A stretch of DNA of 64,000 nt from positions 4,216,001 through 4,280,000 of the forward strand of contig NC_091052.1 in the NCBI RefSeq assembly GCF_963966145.1. The letters run 5' to 3'. The translations under genes were made by a program, and so were the position numbers. Positions 1 to 13,400 of the stretch are shown piece after piece. The stretch comes from Tenebrio molitor (taxonomy: Eukaryota > Arthropoda > Insecta > Coleoptera > Tenebrionidae). How positions within the stretch are numbered: the stretch's first letter is position 1; each line of letters begins with the position of its first letter. Below the pieces are notes generated by a model. It was given only the letters and a program-made list of their open reading frames with translations, was not told the origin of the DNA and searched no databases.

Positions 1-1058
1 GTTATGCCAATTTTTCTTTCATTCTAGATTAAAATATCTCAAGTAGATATCTCTAATTTTACTATTTTAAATGGAACGTCTTGTATATTTTTACATGTTT
101 GCAATTTATAAAAAAATCTGTTTGGAGTGAAATTATTTGGCAATCAAAAGAGTTACGAGCTTAAGAGTGTCTTCAGTATAGTCCTCATTACCAGTAAAGT
201 AAAAATCATTCTTATTAAAGTCTTGACTATCTAGTGTTCAAAAGAAAATGTCATGGATTATTTGAAATTCATCATGTCTCAAGTGATAGTTAAATTTTTT
301 TCCAAATTGTGCAGAAATATGAGTAACAACGAAGATCACTAAATATTGTTTATGTTTTCAAGGGTAGCCAAAATAGATCTATCGTATTCTAGTTTTAAAT
401 AATAAAAGTAAGAATTATAACACCCGCGATTTTGAAAAACACATTTTTTTCAGATTAATTTACTGTACATTAAATATAAAATTTGTGGCAGTGTCATTCA
501 TAACTATCAATAAAATGGCGACCACAAGGTCAAAAACACGAGCAGAAAAGAAAGAGCTAAATCTAAAATGTGTAAGAAATCTCAAGGATTAAGTGAGAGT
601 GTCTAAAAAATTTATGTTAATCTGGAAATGTCAAATAAAATATAATAATTAATTTCCTGACAGGACACACCTACTTTTAGAGACGAAATTTAAGATTTTT
701 CTGTCTTCCTGCGGTGTTTTTTCATATTTTTCCTTGTTGTTTTGGGTTTTTGGAACAAAATAAGATTCTAATAATAAAACTTGCATTTAACAAAATATTT
801 CTAGTTCATTGCAACAGACGGTATTTTACTCTTTATTTTTCAATTTGGAAGGTAGCTAAAATTTGTGAAGAATAAACAATGTCAAATAGAGGTATTGTAA
901 AATTTTAGAATTAAATAATTAATTGCTGCGGGAATGTGGATGTTTAACAAAAATTAAACAAAACATGATTACCTACCAGTCTAAAGCTGTCAAATAGTAA
1001 TTTCCATTTACCGACATGTGTGATCTATAATCTAATCAAAAATTTTCTCTTCTTTCAG
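1..1058. other. AT-rich non-coding sequence upstream of the first visible Pitx exon
   Basis: No coding potential, RNA gene or clear repeat was seen. The segment ends in a pyrimidine-rich tract and AG (1057-1058) that looks like a splice acceptor, so it is most likely the 3' part of an intron whose 5' exon lies outside the window. Confidence 0.5.
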
Positions 1059-1457
1059 GTGTTCGTATTCACCGAACAACGATGCTATCGACCTAGACGC
1101 CGTAAAGTAAAAGCTAGAAAAAATAATTTTATCGCGCGCGCGTGCATTCCAACTTAAATCCTGCAATAATTCAAATGGAACGGATGGAATCGCTGTCTGA
1201 TCCAGCTCTGTGCCTGCAAGACTTGGTGACGGGAGTAACGACTTCGTCGGCGAATTCGGACATTCATGGAGTTCATCATCTGCATGACTCCGTCAGTTCG
1301 GCTGTGTCGGTTAGTTCAGCCATCACCGGAATTATGAGTGGAGCTTCGGCCTCGGTCCTGGGACACCACGTGACGTCGCACGAACCCCCGCACCACCACG
1401 GGGTCGTGCCCCACACGCCCTCCCTCCATCACGAACCGTTGGAGAAGCTAAAACGTG
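1059..1457 (+). CDS. Pitx: Pitx exon with 5' UTR and N-terminal coding part
   Basis: The exon probably starts after the acceptor AG at 1057-1058. 1059-1174 is untranslated: it holds a four-codon upstream ORF at 1082 and an in-frame stop at 1115. Coding starts at ATG 1175; a second in-frame ATG is at 1184. It encodes residues 1-94 plus the first base of codon 95 and ends at the strong donor GTGAGT (1458). The peptide has His runs and a Ser/Val-rich stretch and ends in basic EKLKR. Reading on past the donor gives a stop at 1508, which is not used if the intron is removed. Confidence 0.88.
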
Positions 1458-4400
1458 GTGAGTTCGGACTATTGTGGTTTGACTCTGAGGACGTTGCAGT
1501 CCAGGGATGATACTGATAGGGACTAGTACAATAAAAACTTCATTTTAAAGGACCAATAAATTTCCAAACGTTATCTTCAATTTTCTCTGTCTCGCAAAAA
1601 TTTATGGATTCTAATTATCGATAAATAATTTATCAATTACCCACAAGATTAAATTTTATCGAGTAATAAATTTTATGGTCTACAGAAGCGGTGATATTTT
1701 TCTTTAGTACCAAGTGCATATCATAAAACGCTACCAGCGCACTTAGAACCAGCAGTTAACCCATACAAAGTACATACTTTTAGTAATTTCCCGAGAAGTC
1801 GATATCTCGCTTTATTCTATGCAGACCTTTGCAACATTTCAGACTTACAATATTTTAACAACCCAAATTTGTATTTTTCTTTGTTTCACAAGAGATCAAA
1901 TTATCACATTTTGTTCATCTTATCTTCCGTTCACGTACCTAATTGCGATAAGCCGTAAGATCTTGATTGCTTGCTAATATTATTGCAATCGATGATGAAT
2001 CAGTGACAGTGAATTAGGACTTCGAAATATTGCCCGTCGCTTGTTTAAAATGGGGTTGGTGGCAGCAACAAGGCGACGTTGCGCCGTCGTCGTTTGGCGA
2101 CGGCCGCCTTTATAATTCGCATTAGGTGGCCATTACCTCGATACCCGGATCATCCGGTATTACCGGTAAGCCCGCAGTTAATGAATCAGACACCTTCGCC
2201 TCTTCATCTATTACATGTTTACCGATTCATTCCTTTAAAGTTAACAAAATCATTGCGAGAGGTCGGACTTTTTTGCCTGAACGAAAACTGAATCACGCCT
2301 AGAGTTCCAACAACTGAAAAAAGTTCTGTTCGTGCAAAAATAAGAGTTTTAAAGTGTTTTTGGTACGAGTAGATAGCCAAAGGCGACCACAAGTCAGTAT
2401 TTTTATGCAACTAAATGAGACTACTGTGCTGATTTATCTATATCCCCAAAGATAATTTGTTAATAAATAAATGTTCCAGATTAGAGATGAGATTGAGTTG
2501 ATTAACACGTTTCTTTTAATATTTTAACTTAATAAATTAACTACATTATGATATAAGTACGATAATGGTACTGACAGAAGTTACAAATTATAAATTTGCT
2601 ATCACGTGACATTTCTGTTATACAAATATTGAAGATTAGTTGTGCTCTATACTATTATGAGCTGTAAATCTTATCAGTTTGCAGATAGGTGTTACAACGT
2701 TATCTTAATGCATTTTATCTAAATTTGTATTGAAAACACGATATTGGTCAAATTCAAATATTTAATGCGTATATTAATACTCAATTTTTAATTAGTATAA
2801 ATTTGAAAAGTGGGCGATTACTCGATTAAAACCAAAAATCAAAATTTTGCTTCGCGTCGGAGATATCAAAAGGCTAAAGAAAGAAATCTTTAGAATGTAT
2901 CGTATCGAATTTCCATGCAAAATTCACATTTTGGCATTTTACTAATTTTTCAATAATTATTCATTGTTTGAGAATCAGTTTGTTTGAATTCTTATGAATG
3001 AAGAATAATATATACTATTTTTTCTTCAAACCTTCATAACAAATTATTTAAGACATGTTAAGAAACCAGGTAGGAATTTCAAATGATTTAGCTAGTTTAC
3101 TTTACTGCCGCTCATCAGCGGAGATAATAACTTCACGGACGCCATCAGCGGAGATAATAACTTTATCTGCCGTTCGTCAGCTCGTTAGATGCCATGACAA
3201 TGAAGTGACACTTTAGCATTATCAATGCAGCAGGATAATATAATTTACGGACGTTTGAAGAAAAAAATAATTTTTTATTTGTTTTTGTTCCAAGTTCTCT
3301 CGTTTTTGTGGCACTTTAGTTAAAACTGAAAATCGAAATTACAACTTATTTTGAAAAATCCAAATGCGAATTCTGTATTAAAACTCGGTATGTGATTGGA
3401 ATCTGAACAACTTTTTCTTATTACTGTTTTCGATACCTCCATGGTGAAGCAAAATACCGGAGATTGGCCATATTCTAAAATATCTTAGTTGGTTTTACTA
3501 TTAACAGCGAAATTAAGTGTTAAGATGGAGTTCTACAACTGTAAAATGTCAAACTTTCCCTTCTGCAAATAAATAAAATATTAGGGTGTCTTAATCTTTT
3601 AAGTGCGACACACTGTATGTATGATTAGGCATTTGTTTTGGCAAAAAATTAGTGTCCACTCTTTGAAAAGTCAAATTCAAAATTATTTGTATTTCTATGT
3701 GATACGGATACCGAGGGATGAGCTGAGGTAGTATTTTCTTGCTCTGTCAGCTGTCAATTTTAATCTGTCATTTAATACCATCTAATCCGCTGTCTCTTTA
3801 CAAACCAAAATGAAATTATACCTACTAAATTATTTCAAATATTTTTTTAGCAAAATAGTACAAAAATTACTTAAAAAAATTGGGTTTGATAAGAACCATT
3901 ACAGTTGTTAAGACTATACGAAAGCAGAATTAGAATCACAAACTTTACTCTGGTTGTTCCTGTAAATATTTATCTAAAAAATGTCTCTAAAAGAACGTAT
4001 ATCAAGAGGTCTGTGGAATTGTGCGGCTCTATAATTTTATCGTTGCGAACTATGTTGAGCCGTTGAAGCCGTCAAATCACTAAATCAGATGTCAACGGTC
4101 AAATGTAAAATTATTAAGTCTTAACATCAGTTGGGAGTTCAACGTCTTAGTTGTTTTGCTTATGATTTTCCTCAGTTTTTCTATATTCTAATTACTTTTC
4201 ATCTTACAATAGTCTTTATTAAAAACTTGTCATTAATGGACTTACATAACCTCTGTTTTTCAATTTGGTACCACAATTATGCTACAGACCGGCAAAAATC
4301 AAATATACATATTTGAATTCCACAGGACTCACGTTTTTTTTTAATAGACACTGTACTTTGGTAAGACACCCGGTATAGAAAGCGAAGAATTTGAAATTCT

Positions 4401-7400
4401 TAATCGTCAATCGTTATTATTATTATTCTTATACATTCCACAAAATTTTCAAACTTTATTAACACAATATTAAGTATACAGGGTGTATCTGAAATATGTA
4501 CGTGTTTAATTTTAACCAGTAGAAGAACTCGTCAATTTATGAAACTTTTCTCTGTAACATTTTTACGAAAAAGCATTACAAATTGTCTATAAGGCATTCA
4601 CGATCTTTTTGGGACCGAGTTGGCTATGACCATCTAGTGATTTTGTTGGCAGGACCTCGGTAATAACTAAATTCCCTAAAGGAAATTGACACCTTTTGTG
4701 TTAGGTTAGGTTGTTTTCAGTTTAAGGTTATATTTTCTGAGCAGATACATTGTTGTCGGATCTCTTAAATGTGGTATGTCCTTTTTAAATTAAATTAAAT
4801 CGTTTAATAGAATTTTTTTATCGTAATAAAATTATTTTGACAATTTTTACTGTTCCTTTGACGGAAATTAAATTATTTTTACACACTGAATAAATCACTT
4901 AATTTCTTACGAATATTAAAATAATAAATCTGCCAATGTGGTGCCAAGAAAATGTCGAACAGACATTGACAGAAAAAAAAATTGCATCCGTTGCATCATT
5001 GAGTCACTTTGTCCAACATGAAAAGAAAAAATCATAGCCAACTCGGTCCCAAAAAGATCGTGAATGCCTATGGGTAAGGGCGAACATTTTCTGTTGTGAT
5101 AGAAACGGAGCCTTGTTAAAAAAGTTACATTGTTATAGAAAAATTAAATAATTAAAATTAAAATTCTCATGGTTACAAAAAATAGAGAATAGTTAACCAC
5201 ACAAAACGACTCGTTTGGTAAAAAATGGGGGGCAAAAAATCTTGGAAAACATTTGCGAATTTTGCAAAATGTTACAGAGAAAAGTTTTATAAATTGGCCA
5301 GTTCTTCCACTGGTTAAAATTAACACACGTATTTCAGATACATCCTGTATATCTACCATGTGTATTTATAAATAAATTTTCATTTCATACAAGATTATAG
5401 CCTTCACTTAAACTGTTTAGCAAAATGGCTATAGACGTCGAAGTTTCCATATGAAATAATCCCAATAAAGTTCTTGTACCCGTTAAATTGTTAAAATAAA
5501 ATATCATTTTTCTATCAAAAGTTCTTTCAAAGTTTCGAAAAATCTGACATGATAAAAAATGTAACTGAAACTCAATGAACAATTAATTCATAACTGAAAC
5601 GATGTAAGATGGATAATGCTGTAATTCACGTCCTTTCACCTTTGCTGCGTCCTTATTTTCAAATTAATGTAATAATCCCAATCCCACACATCCTCTAATT
5701 CAGGGTCCCATCTCCGAATGACTTACCCCTACGTTTTACACGAACCACCACCCTCGACCAAATTAGTAATTACCTCCAAGGGAATATAAAGTGACACTAC
5801 AAAAGACATCGTTTGCCTCTTTGCCGGCTTGCGGGTTGGCCCCCTTTCACGCGATAGCAACGTGCGTTCCTACCATCACTATCTTTTTTTCTTTTCGATA
5901 TCAACCTGCGTCACCAAAAGAGAAAGAAAACGAACACGACATTCGCCTCCGAACACAGTAACCCTTGCTTTATCGCGGGATGGTAATACCATTCCGAATT
6001 CACTCGCATATGGCCGGGTTAGCCAGGATAATCCTCACTTCCTTATCCCTGGAGAGGTCCTTTTGTAGTCACAAGTAAACTCGTTTTTAATGGAACTCGG
6101 CTAAGTAATTTATTTGTTTGGTCAGAATTCGGATGCGATAACGGCCTTGGAGCTAGGTTAATAAAAATCGAAGTTTAGTTAATGGGGGATTAATTCGCAC
6201 AGCTTCCCTATCAAGTCAGGTTCACCCCTTCTGATTGTTCTATTCAAATGTATCGACAGATGTGACTTATTTAGCTATAAAAGCAGGAAGGGTTGACCGC
6301 CAGCGATTGTTCGGGTCCATAGAGAGGCAAATTAATGGTGTTTGTTGCTTGTTCTTCACGAACTGTTGACAAACAGGGCTGGAGGAAATCGCAATTAAAG
6401 AAAATGGGATATCGGTGTTCCGGCGCCAGACTACGATAAAGCCATAACCGCGTAATAATAATCTTTATTGCACACTCTCATTATTTATCAATAAAATGGT
6501 AGACGCTGTTTACTCCCACCATAAAAGAGCTTTAGGCACAAATTTTATTTAATTTGGAGTGCTCGTCTGTTTTCCATAAAGTACAGATGAAGCGTGACAC
6601 GCAAGGGATCGGGAAACACCTCAAACGGAACTTGATACTTTTTCTTAAGTCTGAGCTAATTGGGCATGCGACCATTTTTGCATAATAAATTGCCATACGA
6701 AATAAATTTGTGTTCAGACTGTTTTTAGTAATCCCAAGGATTTGGAAAATATCTCGTTTCAACTGGTTTTATATATGATGACAGAAACAGATAAAAGGCG
6801 TTCAAAATTCCCTATATATTTCAAAAATATATGTTTAGAATGGATTGCCATTTCCGTGATGGCCTTCAGAACATTTTACAATATGTGACCACCATTACTT
6901 GTAATTAAATTTGGAAGTATCTAATGAACAAGGTTTGGGTGAAAAATGTGATGTGGGAGGCTAAAAACCAGCTGATCTGGGTGGGGATGGTAAAAACTAA
7001 TTTAGAAAGTATTTCTGCGACGGATAGGTTTTCTCAGAAGTCAACAGCACGAATTAAATTTACCTACTCGCTGTGAAGTTAGAAGATGACAATGTTTTGA
7101 AGGCGTGACAAGAAATTTGCCAAGCATTAATTCCTCTTAGATTGAGCTTACAAGTGTAATACTTTGGATTAAGGGGATCATTAAAATTATGCTTGGGAAT
7201 TATGGTATAAAACTTGATAGCGCATCGAAGATTATCCAGGATCAGTCTGTTTTAAGAAAGCTCTTTTGATTTATTTTTCTTTTGTTTCTCTTGTATTTTT
7301 GTCGCTTTAGTTTGAACAAGCTAATGGAATTTCCGGATCCGTTTCGCTTTTTGCTAATAAAAATAGAGTATTTGCTGAAAAATTTTCAGATCGATAGATG

Positions 7401-10400
7401 AAGAAGTGCATGAGAATTTGAACAAGTGTCGATGTGCGGTTATGACAACGGCCCCCACCTCGCGGTAGATTAGCGAATTATTCCAACTCGCTGACGCTAT
7501 TATAACCGCCTTCCCCTAGCTACAGACAAACGGATCATTCGTCATCGCTTTTTCCTGCGGAACTACGTGCAGGACTTGATTGATCGACGCCACTTATAAA
7601 AGAGCCATCAGAGTATTGAATGTTTTGTGCGTAACACGCATGAATTAGCTGCCAAAGGGGCCCACACTTATCATCAATATGGTATTAGAAATTAATACAT
7701 ATTGTCTACGGCCGCGGACCACGACGCCAACCGATAATGGTTCATGGGCTCCTACCCATGCATAATTGCACCTGTTTATACAAAAATACTGCCACGAAAG
7801 CAACGGAAAACTCCCACAATATTTACATTCCTCTGTCTTTTATAATTTCTTAGATTAATTCTCAACTGGTTTCTTTCCTTCACATAAAGCTTTATAATAT
7901 TTAACCCTTACAACATTTCATTAAATACTCGTGTGATGACAAAGATGGCTTCAGATTTTGGTTTTCTTTCAGTGGATGACTATCTTTGGTGGTGCATTTC
8001 CCCACAAAACTGACAGACGTTTGTGGTTTGCTCACGTATCAGCCCTTCCTTTGCATGACAATATTAAAAAAACGTCGGGGTGGCGCGACGTATCCTCCAT
8101 TTTTTCCCGGATTGTTAAACACTCACACGCGGGGCTTTAAAACACTAATAACGTCACGTTTTACAGACGACGTCGGCACACCTGACACCGTTCCTGGGGT
8201 TGATTGCAGCAGGCGAAGAGGTGGCGGAGTGTAGGGGGTTGATTCCCGCCGTCAGTCTCGCGACACGTCCACTAAGCCCTTAATCTGGCCTTCCTTTCGG
8301 ATTTTAGGAAGTCATTTATCAGTCACATATTAGACCGCCAGGTGGCACGCCCATAAACTAACACTTCTGAAGCGGGATCTCGGGATTATAACAAGATTAC
8401 CGTTGTTTACTGTACACTTTGTGACAATTCCATACAAAATATACAAGATTATTTTATCGGAAAATTAACTACCACTCGTTTGTTTACGGGGTGATCGGGG
8501 GACAGGCTTAATCCGTCCGCACTTGTCAAAAAATGTTAACAACTCTACCCAAGAATTTATTTTCGTTTGAACCGAATCCCACGTTAGAAAATTTCGTTAC
8601 ACGTGAAGACGTCTCAGTTTGCCTTAATTAATTAATATGTGGACGCTTCTTGGGGTAATCCAGGCGATAACCAAGTTTTATAGCGGCGACCACATGCTCA
8701 TAGCAAATCTCTTGGAGTTTCATTTAATTTTGTCTGCACTTTTTCTTTTACGGTTTAATCAAGTTGCCAAAAAACAGACAAGTTCGATGGAACCAAAAAA
8801 ACGTCAGAATATAAGCGTGGAAAAAGTTGTACATGAGGTACAATTAATTTTACAGTTGAGAGAAAACAAGCTCGTGCGTCTTGTGATAATTTTTATTTAT
8901 TTAAATTTTAATAAAAATATATTATTTACACTCTGCACACGTACACGAGTAGTGGTATTGTTCGGATTATTTGCTTCACGTAAATTTTGTGAAATACTTA
9001 TTCTTCAAATAGTCGGTGTTTGTTCTTTTAACTAAACATTGTAAACGTTCAGAAATATCTACACTAAATATTGTTATTTGAATAATTTACTTAACAACCT
9101 AATTTTTTTCTCAGTTTGTTTCTCTTATTTGTTCATTTTACAACACTGTAACTATAAGTACATTGTAGTAGTTAAATAATAGTATTCAGATATAAATTTT
9201 AGGTTTCTATTTCTTAGTGTAATCTTTATGATTCCATGAATTTTGATTAATCCTTTTCCAGGATTTTTTCCACGTTTAGCTATGACCCGGTACTAATAAA
9301 ATATCGAATTTCGCATAAAAATAACACAATGAAAAACAATAATCTGTTTTGATATCAAATGTTTATGCTTTCTATTCGGGCAATATTGGCAAGATTCTTG
9401 CTGCTGATATGCGATATAAATAATGAAATATACAGGGTGTTAGGTAAATGTTCGGCCAAACTTTAACCGCGAGCTACTGGCTTCATGTAGAACTCGGAAA
9501 AAATATTTAAAAAATTCTATGTCAAAAAATAAATTGACATTTAATTTGTGAGGTAAAATTTTTTTTAACTGCTTTTAGTCTTCTACGTTGTCCCACAACC
9601 TCGTAGGTAAAATTTCGGCATATTTTTAAAATACACCCTGTATATCATATTTTATAAAACGTACGCCAATGTGAAGTAACCTCTAGAAAATATGCTTTAA
9701 AACAAGAAAACCGCATTGGTGTACGTTTTATAAAATATTATATACAAGGTGTATTTTAAAAATGTGCCGAAATTTTACCTACGAGGTTGTGAGACAACGT
9801 AGAAGACTAAAAGCAGTTAAAAAAAATTTTACCTCAGAAATTAAATGTCAATTTATTTTTTGACATAGAATTTTTTAAATATTTTTTCCGAGTTCTACAT
9901 GAAGCCAGTAGCTCGCGGTTAAAGTTTGGCCGGACATTTACCTAACACCCTGTATATTACACCTATTTTGTAATTTTGTCCCGTTTCACAATATTAGGCA
10001 AGTACTTTATTTTAACATTTAGTTCGTCATAAGTTGGACCTGCGCTTAACGGATTATACATTTAGTTAATTTTCTGTGTTTTTGTAATTAAAACTTCAAA
10101 ACATGAATTAAACTTCTTACTTTCCAATTTGTATTTAAAATTACGCTTAAATAAGGATTAAAAAAGATACCTACATAATTTTATTACACAAAATTATCAC
10201 CATTTCGTCATCATATATTAACACAACAAAGAATCTAAAACCCTTAATCTAATAATATACAAACCAATAGATCTTGGGCTGTAATTTGTCCAAGAATATT
10301 TTTTAAATCCGTAGAAATAACACATCTTAAACAGTCACACCACCAAATATGATTTTTATTATTTTTTAATAAATTTGCTACACTTCTCAAAAATCTAATT

Positions 10401-13400
10401 AAGTACTTAAGCTTCTCCAAAAAATAAACTGTGGTAAACTGTTAGTCACTTATAATAAATACAAAGTATATATAGTGCAATAGGTACTTATAAAGTTAAT
10501 CGTCCCTTCTTTTCTTCTTCCTCTATTTATTTTGTTGCATAAATCCACATCAGAAATTCATTATGCTATACTTTATTACATATTTAAGAAAGCCTACGTA
10601 ACGTATAAATATTTACGTCTTGGCGACATTGCTTTCAACAATCTATTTGTAAGCCGTATAGATAAAACAATAATTAAAGGTGTAGGTACACCTAGACTTG
10701 TGCCTGTAAAGTTTAATATGATGATAATAAAATTCATTATAGAAGTTAAGATGGATTTATTGGGCAGACTGGTAATTGCTCAAAACTTTGTTGTGTCGTC
10801 AGAGTGGCACGAAGAGGTAAAAGTGCTCCAGAAGGTTGATACTGATAAAAGTAAATTGTTTGCTTATTGCTGATGGCTACATCCAAACAACTGGCGTGAA
10901 ATGTTCAGCTCTATTTACTTATAGAATCCGAGCTATATGTAAAGATTAGCAGATGATTAACTCTTGATTGTTTTGGCTTACTATTAACGCTACTTTATAT
11001 ATAATTTATCATTAGCGAGCACAGGACGAGTCCCAGCCGTCCCATGACACCCAGACTAATGGAACTAATTAATAATTGTGTTGGTGCAAATCGCGTCCAT
11101 CTACACCTGCACGTACCGGACCGAATAAATCACTCTTATTGTAAACGGGACTGTTAAAATTTTTTCTTTCCAAGTCCGAATCGATTGATCAATGTTTTCC
11201 AAATTAGATCGGAACGAAAGTCGCGTTAAAAAAATATGTGTAAAATTGTGGTTATCAGAATGCTATTTGTGAGTTCGCCATAAATCAAGCTCGTAAAACC
11301 GTCACTAAACAGAAGGTAGTCGATGTATCTTCCAACATGTGTTAACTTTGGAACGTTTAAGAAAAACTCTTGTCTGGTGACAAGCTGGTTAGCACCAATT
11401 AGTGTAGGAGGAGCGAGTGATAGTGAATTATTCCGACTGGAAAATTTTCGATTTATTTTTTTAAAACTCGGTTTCCAAAATACGCATAAAGTTACACCAG
11501 ACTTGTGCAAAACAGTCGCGATGTTAGGAGTGCGTCAACTTAAGTACCTACTTCCTTTCTTTACAGGTGATGGGAAGATTGCCATTTTATTTTTAAATAA
11601 TCGCCACAGATAGCAGAAGTGTTTCGCCTTCTTAGCTATCTGAAAATTTTTGTTTTTGATAACATATTTACTTTATATATATTTATGTTTTTCATATCTT
11701 CACAATATCAACATAACCTAAATTAAAAAATTAAAAATTGTTAGCTTCAAAACTTTCACTGCTGTTTGAATCAAATTATATCGCCCGTAAAATTTACACA
11801 ATGAAATATAAAATTATGGAAAAAAGATCGCAATGTGCATAGAAGCTATGAAATTTTCTTCTCTAAAACTTGTCATTAAAAGTAATACCAAATTAAATTC
11901 TTCAAAGTAGCTTCGACAATTGAAACTCTTTTAGACTTGCAGTTAATTTATTTTTGCCACTTTTTGTAGTTACTAAAACGTAAATAACAGTACTTGGTAT
12001 CACGCAAATAAGAATTTGACTTATTGTTTCTTTCCTAATGGTTAAATGTCAATTAAAAAACAACTGTTTGAACTGATGCCGCGACTTTAGCCATTTTATG
12101 GACAATGAAAATAAAATTTCAAAAACAAGAAATATCTCTTGCAATAACAAAGAGACTTTAGGCAAAATTAATCTTTTCTGGTAGCCAAAACAAACAAGCA
12201 TTGTGTCTCATAAATAAGCGAATATAGGTACACACCACAAAACATTTTCAAGATTTAATTCTGAATTCGTTATGGCCGCTAGGTGTGAACGTCTCAGAAT
12301 ACCTAAACTTGACTTAAAATTATTAACTTAAATCTAAAGAGAATCCTGAATGTTATAGCCTAAGATCAATGTTATACTTGTTAAAAGAACGAAACTCGCT
12401 GTTTTTATGTACTCGTATAATGTGAGAAAAATATTTTGAAAAACTAGGAGACATCGGAGAGTATAATATTTTTCCTGATTTATGAGATAACGGATTCTCT
12501 TTTAAGTTAATTTCTGAGCATACACCGAGAGCAACTTGATATTACATTACAGTTTGGGCCGAGACCGGAGATTTTCGAGACGCCCATTCCGGGATGTCAG
12601 GATCCAACACGATGGACCACCCTCAACTGCCTTTTCCTACCGCCGCTAGAAGTCGAACAAGAGATCGGAAAGGTAATATTCAGTGTTTTATTAATAACTT
12701 TTTCGATGAAAATATTTCAAACTGGTTATCAATGAAATTAGTTAGTTAATAACAATAGATAATTGGTCCGAGAATTTTCTTTAATCATTATCTTTTAATT
12801 CGCGAGCTGTGTCTCAAATGATAAATTTTGCTTGCGATAAATTCCCAAACTTAATAAATATGAAATTCACATAAAAAGGGGGAATAAGCTGTCGAATAGT
12901 CTCATTCAACCGCAGTGGTTCTATAAACAAAGATTATTTTTGAATCCGGGAGCTTAGTTGTAATTACAGAAAATTTATTGGTAAAACATGTGCTCGGGTA
13001 TAAATCAGGTTTATTTTGTATATTATTTTGTAAATAGAAAGTAAGATATTGTTAGACGTTTTATTGGAGAAGCGTATACTACAACAAAAGTATTTCACGT
13101 TAAAATGTATTCTTCAAAGCATTCCGAGGCGTCCAAAAAGACGAATAATTAGATTTTATTTCTCGTAATGTAATTTCAAGTGGCATTTTATTAAAGCGAG
13201 AATCCTTGTAAACAAAAAGGTAATAGGCTCTAATTTCGTATCTCGTAATGCGAAATGAAGCTGACTCGGTGAATTAAAACGGAATGAAATATTTTGCTTC
13301 TGTCACTGAAGCAATAGTTTTACCTAAAATAACACCAACAATAATTTACTTTAAATTATTATATACAAGGTGGGTAATAAAATTCGTCCCGAGCTGTAGA

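Noticed and set aside
4699..4713. TTAGGTTAGG resembling the insect telomere repeat
   Set aside because: Only two units, inside an inverted-repeat element; too short for an interstitial telomere tract.
8637..9035. 132-codon open frame in Pitx intron 1
   Set aside because: Low-complexity, Leu/Phe/Ile-rich translation of AT-rich DNA with no recognised motif.
10532..10873. 113-codon open frame in Pitx intron 1
   Set aside because: No ATG at its first codon, no domain, no splice context; composition like surrounding AT-rich intron.
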